A stretch of 64,000 nt of DNA from Thunnus maccoyii (lineage: Eukaryota > Chordata > Actinopteri > Scombriformes > Scombridae): contig NC_056539.1 in the NCBI RefSeq assembly GCF_910596095.1, forward strand, positions 22,001,001 to 22,065,000. Reading direction: 5' to 3'. A model generated the notes under the pieces. It ran no database searches and was not told the DNA's origin. It saw only the letters and a list, made by a program, of their open reading frames with translations. Below are positions 23,788-36,100 of the stretch, one piece after another. Position 1 is the stretch's first letter. Each line of letters starts with the position of its first letter. A program made the translations under genes and the position numbers.

Positions 23788-26700
23788 ATGATGGATATGG
23801 AGCAAGCAGCTGGGAGTTGTCCTGCCCCAGACCAAGCTGCTGTCAGTACCTGGCTGTCCTCCAGCACCAAAGGTATGAGTGCTCAGCTGCTGTTTGGGTT
23901 CACTCTCAGAAAAAAAACAAAAATAAAGCTCATAGATTTTATTTTTTATGAGAGGGGCTTTGACATTTTACTTATGGAAAATTTAATCAAAACCTGCTAA
24001 ATGCAGGAGAGGTCTGTCTAAAACTTCCTCTGACAAGGCTGGGCTGAGTCTCCCATTATAAAACTGTAACCAGCAGTATAATTGAAAGGAATATTTTAGG
24101 CTTTGCCATATTTAAGGTATAAATGTACAGAACTCCACCCAGATAAAACTACATAATGGCAATATTGTATGTATTTAGGGTATCTGGGGGACAGATTTAC
24201 CATTCTCACACTTTATCAATTTCCTCAGTCTTGGTGATGAAGTGACAAACTGGCAGCATGTTGAAATTAAACTTAACCCTAATTCATATCTTTTAATTAA
24301 CACAAACAATTACCTTCAATCTGTCAGCATTTTTAACGACACAGATGATCCACCATTTTGCCAAGCAAGCATGTAGAATACCTGAACTCCTTTACAGTGG
24401 ACCATCATTTGTTTCAGTTTTGTGACGACACTTTGTGAGATTACAGGTGACATGTAAAATATAGTATGTCCTCTGGTCTGATTTGAGACAAGGAGTTTAT
24501 ATTAGATCTGATGGGAAATAAGGGTGTTTCAGGTAAAACTCTTGATTTTGTTCCTCTTCCATGTTCATCCTGCACCACTGGATGGTGTCCAGCAGCTCCA
24601 GCTGTTTGAGAAACACATTATTGATGTCACTTATAGAGTTACACAGTAGTGTCTTACTGGAACTCGTTTAAGACATTTCCAGCCTTGCGGAAAAGTGTTC
24701 AAGTGAAGAAGATGTGTGTTTATCTGGTTTGATTTACAGCTCATGTGATGCCAAAAAACACTATCTTCTCAAGTACAGTGTTTCTGTTTACACATACAGC
24801 TGTGGTGTCAAGAGAGTAAAAAATTCCAGAGAGACTTTAACAAATATAGATCTTACATAATCCTTAGACAAGTTAACCATTAGCCATCATGAGAAATGAT
24901 GATTTTATAACAATATGATTACTTTGAGTGAGACTATATTCCAGTTCTGTGCCAATAAAATCAACAGGTCACCTGCAGTTGTCATTAACTCATCATAAAA
25001 TACTGAAGCAAGGATTGTAAAAGCTAATAAAGCCTCCTAGAAGCTGATACTGTGTTCTCATGTTACTTTGGCTGGCTTTTTATTTTAGAGTGATATTAGA
25101 TGAGTAATAAACACAACAGGAGAAAAGTAACTCCAGCAGGAGCCAAGTCTCCAAAGGTATGACCTGCTTTAGTTTCAAGTCTGTAGCGAGGTCTCATCAA
25201 TAAACCCCAATGACTGGACATGCAGAGTCCTAAAAGGGATCATGATGTTCTTGAACTGGTTTCTGCATTTATCATATACTGTAAAGCCGGAGTAAATAAA
25301 TCAAAAGAGGTGTCACATGAGACCTTTCGAAAGGCATTTAGAGGCATACTTGACAACTCAGCAGGGATCCAGCGATGTCTTACTGAACCAAGTGAACTTA
25401 TGACTTTATCCAACTCTTTGTTGTTTTTTTTCAACTGTGCCGCCCGCTGCTCCACAGTGAATTCATGGTATTTTCCCATACGTATCAGTATCAGTGTAAT
25501 ATTTTACAAACTGTTTTTGGTTCTAGAGTTTTTATAAAATACAACATATCAAACTTCATCTGCAATAGAACGATAACAATGTTGTTTGCCCTGGCATTTT
25601 TACAGACACACCAACCTTTATCAAGATGGAGACAAGCATTTCCAGTCTGACTGAAGAAATTATGAAAAATAAACACTCAAAACTCAAAACATAAACAATA
25701 AAAGCAACAGAAAAAAAAAATCTTTAAAACGGTGACAAAGAAGATATCCTAGACACAAAAACACATCATAAAAGACAAGGATTATATAATTTTACGCTAT
25801 TGAAGGTGCCAACATTAGTGAATTAAAGTGTCAAACATAAAACAATGCACTGCGATGTCCATGTTCTGTGTAGGACTGCTGTCTAGCAGCCATTGTTTGA
25901 ATTGTATCATGGATCTTTCAGGCATTTGGATGAAGTTGAATATTGTCACTAGAATATATATGATGCATCCACATCAGATATGTCACACCCAACAAAACAG
26001 TAATGAATGGGCATAATGGGGAATTGGTTCATGCTTGAGTGCAAACATGGTGCTAGTATATCACTGTTAAACTGGCTGTTTGTATATGTTTCCTGGAAAA
26101 AAAAAACTGTTAATTTTAGAGGTTATTTATCTTGTGACAATCACCAGCTCAGGTCATTTATTAGGTGTATTTTGTATTGAACTGTGTAATGCAAACATGC
26201 ACTTGAGTCGGTATTTGTGCTGATGTTGAACACCAAACTAACTACACAGCACATGTGAAGCTGTTATAGAGTCGACCTTTGTTACAGCAACACATACTGA
26301 CATTTCTATAGTCACAAGATTACTGTTTTCATTCGAGGAGATAAGATGAACCATTGACCAAGGATGAGTCAAACACTCGCTGAGCAATTTGCTTACATAC
26401 GCAAAAACTGAAACACTTCTAGAACATATAAACACCCACAGACTTGTACTGTTTATCCATATATATACAAATAGACACGAAAACATACATGCTAGACTCA
26501 CAAATGTGGGAACACGGTATGTGTGACATAGAAACACACACAAACACAGGCATTACGGTAAAAGACTAAGAGGAGCAAACATACTAAAAACACAAATAAG
26601 CATCTACTTTCATTAAATCATGACAAAAATAATTAATAAATAAAAGATAATTAACACAATTATACACAGACTTGCATATTTTTGCTCTCATACAGACTTG

Positions 26701-29700
26701 TCCTCATAGTTTGACCCCTTTTTTTTTCTACCGTGCCTCTTCATGTTTCCCAGGAGCCACCAGAACACCCAGTGACGTCCTCTACCGTTTCCATGGTGAC
26801 GGCGTTCGCTATAAAGCCAAGCTGATTGGTGTGGACCCAGTGCCCACTGCCCATGGAGAGAAGACGTGCTGGGACTCCATGATGAAACTAAAGGTGTCCT
26901 CCTCCTCCCAAAATAAATTTATCTCATGTTTTCTCTTGATTAAATCTGGTTAATTGATGCTGAGTTGATCCTCTCGTCCTCTACAAGTCACACACAACCA
27001 TTCTATCTGAGAGAAAATTAAAAATAAACACCAGATGTCTGAGTGATTTTCAGAGGCCCACATTAAGTGAAACCAGATAAGTGTTATCTTCTGTCTCACA
27101 ATAGATGAAAAATGGCAGTTGCAATAATGAAGGCTACATTTGCCTAATCAGTCCAATTACATCCAAATACAGTGCCTATAAAAAGCATTCACTCCCCTTG
27201 GTTGTTTTCACGTTTGCTTGTTTTTACAACATTGAATCAAAGAAGGTAATCAACTGAAAAACATCCTTTAAAGATTAAATGAAAACAGATCTTTTCAGGA
27301 ATGGCTTAAAAAGAACATTAAAGCTGGAATGCGGGACTTTTGTCTCCCCCTTCTGGCAGTAAGAGTAATTACAAAAACACTGTCAACAGCTGCCTACGTC
27401 ACAGGCTCCAGTGTAGCCTACTCTGTCGCTACTGTTGCGGCTGTAAAACCGTGGATAAATTGTTTTGAGCATCAGTTGTTTCACTATCAGAATTTGATCC
27501 ATCCAAAAATTGTGAACCTGTCCTTTAATGTCCTGGAGTGGCCGAGTCAGAAAGAGTCCAGGCTGGAATCTTTCTCAATCTCCATGCAACCTGACAGAGT
27601 TTTGCAAAGAAGAACATGGAAAAATGGCAGTGTCCGGATATGTAATGCTAATAGAGACCGGTCCAAAAGTGCATATACTAAAAATGTGCTTGGAGGGGGT
27701 GAATACTTATTTAAATAAGTATTTTGTATTCTATATTTGTAATTAATTTAGATTACTTTGTGCACATATAGTTCTTGGCTCAATGAAAAGTTCCTCCTCA
27801 GTCATAGGTATTTTTCTTGCGAGTATAAACTATGGTGAACGTACTGGGGTCATCTGATGGAAAAGCAGTTGTGGGAAAGTTCCTGCAGAGGACAAAGTGC
27901 TGGTATATCTGACATCCCACTGAGACCTAACATGTCAATAATTTCAGGCCCTCTCATCTCACATGACTTTGTACTTTGCACTCCCCAGTGGGAATTTATA
28001 TCGAGTCAAGATTTTTCAGACATGGGTCACAAGCCTGAACTATCTCCAGTTAGCTATTCAGCCATAAAATAATGTTATAATAAGTCATATTTATCTTCTT
28101 CTACATATTTATATATTTTTCTTATATATAGTCTAACTTACTAACTTACAACTCCCAAATTACTGTCCCAACACCAAATCCGTTATGTGTAAAATTTGAA
28201 TAATTCTGATTTTGGCGCCTCCATTTGTAGTATAAAAAAGATCATATGTGGCAGACAGTGATGCATGCCAATATTGGACCAATTTTCAATGAGATTGTCT
28301 AAACAAGAACTTGTAAGATCAGATTTGAAAGATGTATAAATGACTGTTCGCTAACCCCCACTTAGCAAGTGTCAATACATCTGTCAGTTGCTTTTCATCC
28401 ATACACGGCACTTATGCACTTTACACTGATAATAGTGGCAAATTTAACACTCAAAATGTATAATGATTTTTAAAACAATGGGTCCTTGATTTCAGACAGA
28501 AGTGGACAAAAGCAGGTGATCAATTCTAAGCAATAGCTAGCTAATATATGCTAACGTTAGCTCCATCAGTTGGTTTAAAACGCTGTTTCTAGCTGATGTT
28601 TAATGCTTCCAGCCAACTCGTTTTGTAATAAAAACTCTGTGAAGGGATTCAAATATGTGCTTGATTCATGAGCGAGTTAGTACTTGAAGGAAAAATGTAA
28701 GATCAAACTGTTATTTTGTTCTAATATTTTTGTTGCTTAGATTGAATTCATTCCTATTTTTAAACCCTTTTAACATTAGGAGAGACAAGACTTTTAGGAT
28801 GAGGACTAATAGATGTGTTTGGCAAACGTAAAGCTATCTCGGATAAGGTGGGTTTGCTTGAGTGTAAACTTCCCCAAATCCAATAAAGAGCTGCTAACGT
28901 TATGTACCTAAATTCTCCATACAGAGCCAGCTTTCACACATCCAGGAAATACAACACACACAGTGGATGTGCTGTGTTTTTTTCTTTCTTTTTAACATAA
29001 CCTGTAAACCTACAAACTAATGTAGTTAGTTAATGATGGGCTAACTCTTGGCCTTAGAGGTAACGCTGAGATAGTAAGCTAATTAGCCAGACATGCTACA
29101 AATTACAAATTCATCAGACATACACAGTGTTTAATCCACTCATTACAATTTTTTCTTGTGTTTTTGGTTTAAGAAAGGCTAAAAAAGAGGCCACCACCCT
29201 GCATACTCTTTAAATAGCCTACAGAACATCTCTGCTACTAGAGCGCCATGTACACCGTTTTGGTAGTTTGACAGGCCTGCTGTGCCTAGTTACAGTTGCT
29301 AAGCTGTGATTGAACATCATTATTTGGGGAAAGGGTTCACCAAATTGTCAATTACATAAAAAACCTCTACATAGTGGCTTTTATTTAAATTATAATTACT
29401 ATAAATCATAGACTGTAAAAAAAAATATAAACGTAGCCAACGTGACACCACCCATTGGTTTCTGAAAGTGAGCAGATCAAGCCGTTGCCATCTTGGCAGC
29501 GCCTGACTCCGCCTAACTCCTAGCTAATCCAGATTGGTCACAGAGGTGGAGCTGAGATGGGCCGAAAGAAGTCTGGCTGCTTAAACAAGCCACCAAGCGG
29601 CTAGCAACCTGTCACTCAAAGCAGCCATGTCCTTAGTTATGCATAACTTTAATCAAATTTAAATGGGTGAGTTATAAAAAAATTCACCCCCCATACAATT

Positions 29701-30113
29701 GTCATGAAAGGGGAAATTGGCTATAGAGACCAAAACTGTTTTTTTGTACCAGGCTGTAAACATGTTTATTTCTGCTGTAAAATTTGGCATTTCAACATGG
29801 GGGTCTATGGGGATTGACCCGCTTTTGGAGCCAAACTCAAGTGGCCATTCGAAGAACTGCAGTTTTTGGTTTCTCTACATTGGCTTCATTGGTTCTTCTC
29901 TCTCCCTTGGATATGGTTGCTCTGCTCCATCTCACTCTAAAATCAGATTCTGCTGCTATTTTAAACCACTCAAACTTTTTTACCCAGTTTGTTCCCACAG
30001 GAGCAGCCAGGCTTTGGTACAAACAGTCAGGATTTATCTTTTTCATTATGATGAGAAATCCATATAGATTAGTTTCAGTCTCATTGGAACCTGTATTTCA
30101 TATTCACATTTAC

Positions 30114-30162
<49 letters not shown>

Positions 30163-33100
30163 TGTGTGTGTGTGAGTCTGTGTGTGTGTGTGTGTGTATG
30201 TGTGTGTGTGTTGAAGGGCATTGAGGCAACAGCGAGGAAACAGGGGAAACACAAGCAGAGAATTTGGTTGAAAATTTCATTCAGTGGCCTTAAAATCATC
30301 GATGAGAGGACCGGGGTGAGTCCCATCAACTCTCTCTCTCTTTCTCTCTCTCTCTCTTTCTCTCTTTTTCTCTCTCTCTCTCTTTCTCTCTTTCTCTCTC
30401 TCACTCTCTCCTTGTAGTTGTAGCGCCTCCCTCAGGTTGATTGTTAATCTTCAAACTTTTCTGTTTAGTGTGTGCAACCACAACAACCACAGTGGGTTAT
30501 ACAAGCTGCTTTCTTTCCAAAATTGGACAATTCTCAGGATTGCTCAGGAATGGAGCGGCTGATTATTTATATCCTACAAACTGTCGTGGATCAGTACCAT
30601 AAAACTGCTCCCCAGTGCTTTGCTGATACTGTAAATGAACCTACCTGAGGCTCAGTTAGAAGTTAAAGTTCCTGTTTTAATTCCCTGAAAAGCATCACAT
30701 GTGTTTTCTTATTATAGTAACCAGTTAAACAAAGTTGTGAAAGTAATACTGCAGTTTACGTGGAAGTTGGTCTTTTGAGATGATTAAGGTTTTGCTTCCA
30801 CATCTGCAAACCCGTGTCGGTGCAAGTGTTGGTTTCTGTGATACCAAGAAGGCACAAACTGCTGCCTATAAAGAAAAAGTATCCCTGCCAACATGCAAAA
30901 AGCTAAATTTTAACAAATTGCTCCTCTTTGGAATTCAGTTCTTATCTCAGATATTTACACGGCAAAAAATCAATAATCAGGTTAATGGTGAAGTTAGCAG
31001 AAAGTGTTTGAAATGAGAAATATATAAATAACTTCAGAGCTACATTTTATGGTTATATCATATTGCCCTTTTTTCTTTCAGCTAATTGTACATTTCTATT
31101 CCCTTTTCTACCTTGGTGTTTTATTGCTGAATGTTTGTGAAGTGGTTACATATGTTGTAACATAACTTAATGCTCAAATCCTCTTTATTTTTTATGTTTT
31201 CCAGGCTGTACTCCATGACCACGAAAGGAGCAGGATCAGCTCTTTAACAAAAGATCAGTCCGACCTCAGAGCTCTGGCATACATCTACCAACAAGAAGAC
31301 ACTTACACCCTCTTCTACATCAAGATGGCTAACCTGGTAACAACACAGGATAGAAAAAGGAGGAAGAGAGAAACATAGGGAACTCTTAATGACATTTAAA
31401 TTCCTAAACTGGGCCATGTTCTTCATAAATATCAGATATGTTTATGAAAAGCCTAAGAAAACTGTGCACAGCGAACCACAAATTCATCACAACAGTAATT
31501 ATGTGTGAGCGTATCCTTGGACCAGATTGAACACAGAAGTACAATACATCATCCTCTCAAATTTAATGAAAATCTGATTAGTGGTGTTTTAGGTGTCACC
31601 TGAAAAAATAGACAAATAGTTGCAGTAAATGCAAAATCTTTAATCACTGACTACGGGTTAAATCAATATTATTTAGAGCATTCGTTCAAAATTTTTGGAG
31701 TTTGTTTTAAAACAATAGTCAGGTGCCCATATAAACACTGAAACATGTGAATCATTCCTCTTGTTTGTAGGAAATCTTTTCCTAATGTGTTTTTAATGTA
31801 AGTGATGAGGGACAAAATCCACAGTCTTCATGACCACAGTCTTCATGCATCCTTTGTGCAAGAGTGTATTCCAAAGTTTATCTGAAGCCAATAGGAAGCT
31901 AGCAAGCAAGTGGTTATGTTCAACAGCAACAGTCTTCTCAGTTCAAAGTTTCTGTGGACAGTGTTCAGGCTACTTGGTTAAGGTTGGTGAAAGATTGTGG
32001 TTTTGGTTCAGTGATAAACATGTGCTTGAAGTCACTACAGACTTTTTTTCTGTATTTAACCAAAACCATGATCTTTCCCTGACCTTAACCAAGTGCTGCC
32101 AGTGCCTAAACATAACCATAAAAAAAGTTAAATATGTAAAGCTGTAAAGTGGCTGAAATTAACAGCAACATTTCACCACATTTAGCTCCAAACAACGTTT
32201 AAAAAAGTGGTGTGAATTTTTTAAAGTCACTTTTTTACCAGATTTACAGCAATATTTGTGAACTTTGTCAATGCTAAATCAAAATGTTAAATGTTAAATC
32301 TAAATATTAAATCTAAATCTAAATGTTGTGGCAGAAAAAGTAATGAAAAATGTTGTTGTTGTCATTATTATTATGATTATTATTATGATTATTTTTATGA
32401 TTATGATTATTATTATGTGTTCATCAGGCAGATCCGGTCATGGTCGACATAAAGGAGGTCTGTGAGAGAGTGGACCCAGAGACACCAGAGGATGCTACAG
32501 AGACACAAGTCAGAGAAAATCTTTAATCTTCATCAGTAGACTTTTTTTTTGTCAATACCATGTTTTTATTTTTATTTTATTTTCTGTTCTTTTTACCAGA
32601 ATAGTGTCTTATTGGTTCTAGATGAGAGCTCAGACCATCCACCTGAGGTAAATGCAATAAATAAAATGTTACACATCCTTTCAAAGACCCAAAATACTTT
32701 CCTGAGGTTCATAATTGAACATCTTTAGACAGAAGTGGATCCAGTGGTTGCAGTAAAACTCTTTGTCTTTGAATGTGATGACTGAGTCGCTGTTATTTTC
32801 AGGCTAATGAGCATGTGTTCAGTCCACGACCGGACTCTCCATCCAGACAAACTAAACAGGTAACATTAAGAAGAAGAACACAATCCAGCATGGAGTGATT
32901 TTATCCGAGGCACTCCACAGCACCTGAATATTTTCTCAAAACATGGTCCAACCAAACCCTTAACACAGCCAAACAATCATAAATCAGTTTTTTAATGTTG
33001 TTAGCGCAAATGACAATGGACACATTTGTCTCTGTGGAAAAACTACTAAGAGAAACTCAGAAATACATCATTACTCTAAAGAGATGAGAGGGTTCCATTT

Positions 33101-36100
33101 TATTTAGATTTGTATTTTATTCATGATGTATAACTCATATCCAATAATGTTCGCCAGTTAGCAATCATGTACCTGTTTGGCTCAGCCGTCTCTCAACAAC
33201 AAGATAACTACAGCTAAAACTACGACTCAAAGAACAGTCTGCCTGATGCTATTGAAATCTATTTGTTTTTTATTGTTCCTAAATTAAAAACACAGACCAA
33301 ATCTTCTCTGTGTCTCTGTCTGCAGCCTTCTTCCAGTAATGAGTTGATGGAAATCTTCTCCATCCAGATGGAGGAGCCGCTGATGCCCAGCCAGAGCGTA
33401 TGTAGCATTGAGCCAGGTCAGTTACAACAAGAGAGGAACTGATACTGTATGAGATGTTTTTACTCTGTTAAGAGCAGATTTTCCTCTTGAAAACAAGAAT
33501 AACTCTTGAGTCTAACCACAGCCATCTATAATCTTTGGATGAAACATTTAACTTTAAAGTCAGTTGGGTCAGTACACGGGATTCATTCCTGTTTTCTATA
33601 TGTTTTTTGTCTTTAAATATCAACAACTAAAGCCTCAAATGTATACTTTCACAGTTCACTTTCACTTTCAGCAGTCATTTAAAAATACATTACACCAAAA
33701 AAAAGGGATTTTTCAGAGGGTTTTCAAGATTATTACAGCCAGAAATTACTAAATTAATTTACATACGCTTTTCAGAAAAAATTGGGATACAATTTGCATC
33801 ATTTTTCAATAAACTGCTATACATCCGGCTTCTAAAGTTTATTTCCTGTTTTTAAAAATTTGTTGTAATTTGTTGACTTTTACTGATTGCTGATTTGAGA
33901 GTTTAGCTCTGTTTTGTCTGTGGATTTACCTGACTTGTATTTAAAGGGGACAGCAGAAGAAAATGAACATAAGACAGCATGTATGAAGGCACAACATAAA
34001 TCAAATCGAATCAAATCAAGTTTATTTATAAAGCACATTTAAAAACAACCAGAGTTGACCAAAGTGCTGTACAATAAAGTAACATAAGTAAATTAAAACA
34101 ACATATCAAGGTAACAGCAAAAAAAAAAAAGGAGTAGAGATGACATAACAATACTATCCCATATGCAAACAAAAATAAACAAATAATAGTAAAACATAAA
34201 ACTTTAAGGACACTCAAAGGCCCAAGAGAACATGTGGGTCTTAAATTTAGCCTTAAAAGTGTCTACAGAAGAGGAACACTTAATTTCGAAAGGTAAACTG
34301 CTCCAAAGTTTTGGGGCAGCTACAGCAAACACACGTAGTACAACATAAAGTATGTAGTTACAATCCCTGATGCCATCACATCAAGGCCAGCATTCATACA
34401 GATGTAATGTGCAATCATGCAAATAAATGCCTTGAAAACCATTATAAAACTACAGCACCATAAAACAAGCAAACACCGCCTCCCTCCTCAGGGTGAGTCA
34501 CTGTTAGCATCTTTATCGTGTCTTATTGAATAAGAGCTTTGACACTTCTGCAGTGTGTTATATCACACATCACACTGTGGTGGAAAAACTGTGGTTGAAT
34601 AGAAATAAGATGATTGTAATGCAGTAGCGCCGAAACCTCAAAGCTCCGTTTACATCTTCATTAAACATCAATTGACAACAAATAAATCTTAATCAGGTCA
34701 AAACTAAACACTTTGTCCTCACTCAGATACACTATATATTAAATCGTTGAATATCTGCAGTCATTAAACTCATAAGAATTTGAATTTCATTACAATTACA
34801 CATAATCAGTAGGCTAAATTACTGCAAACCCCACATTATACATAATATACTGTATATTATTATAATATACATACTGGTGTTTGCGTGACTTATTCATATT
34901 TGACATTTAGGGTGATGTGCGTCATGAGTGGTGCGTCATGAGTGTTTGTCCTCAAAATGACACTGGAGTGAGTGAGGATGTCCCATTTGATAAACTAAAT
35001 TCCTCCGTCCTCACGTCTCCTCTCTCACTCTCTCATCCTTGCTGGGAGGAACTAAGACGCGAGGAAGAGAGGCAAGTGAGTGACCTTTGACCTTTGACCT
35101 GGAGGAGCAAGAGAAAAGAAAGGTTTCCCTGAATGTACATAGTATTTTCCCATCGTCAGTCTGTGTATGTTTTCTGTGACATGCACGCTTATTGTGGATA
35201 TTGTAATTCCCATGATACAGCTGGTATAGAGCCAAGTTTCAGTCATGTTTTAAAATTATATACAGTAAGACAAAGGAAGAACAGATGATCTCGCAGATAT
35301 TCAGCCTTTTTCAGCACATGCTCAGTTCCCACACTGGAAGATTAGATGATCCTCTGTCCCTCTTTTTGAGAAAAATAATGAATCATGAAATGCAGAAGAA
35401 ACACTGATACAGAATCTTTTAGATTTTAGATATTTTGTCGAAGGTCTTCTGTGTTAACATGAGAGAAGGCAGCAGTGTGATGTTCATGTAGTGCAGTGAA
35501 AATTCAGAGTGTGGAGGTCGGGATAGAGGGTAGTAATATCTTCAAGGCCTGAGTTTACGTCTTTTTAATAGTTAACAATTACAACAATTTTTCCCAAACC
35601 TTAACCAAATGGTCGTATTTCCCTCAATGAATCACACATTTTCAATACAGATGAAATGCATTAATCAAATAGTAATCAAAAGTTGGCAAATAACCTTCAA
35701 AAATGTTTCATTAAAGGAAGTTGGGATTTGGCAAAATTGTCCAATATCACCTAGAGTTCAAGTTAACAATTATTTCCATTATTAGTTTATCTGTTGATTA
35801 TTTTTTCAATTAATCGCTTAAACTTTTAGTATTTAAAAGTTTAAAATGTGAGAAACCAAAAGATATTATATTCAAAATTATGTAAAACAGAGAAAATGAA
35901 CGAATCCTCATGTTTGAGAAGCTGGAATTAATGTTTATTTGGCATTTCTGCTTGATAAATGACTTAAAGGGAAAGTTTGACATTTTAAGAAAACACACTT
36001 ATTTACTTTCTGGTCGAGAGATCTCATGTCTGTGTAGTAAATATGAAGCAAGAGCCAGAAGTGGATTAGCTTAGTTTAGCATTAAGAGACTGGAAACAGC

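Noticed and set aside
29784-30224. 146-codon frame ahead of dab-like exon 3
   Set aside because: It starts in a dispersed repeat and ends in the (TG)n tract; no exon borders or homology are seen, though a short part may derive from a retroelement.
30081-30417. Open frames on both strands of the (TG)n and (TC)n tracts encoding Cys-Val, Thr-His or Ser-Leu repeats
   Set aside because: They are translations of microsatellites; the true exon 3 (30217-30315) lies between them in another frame.
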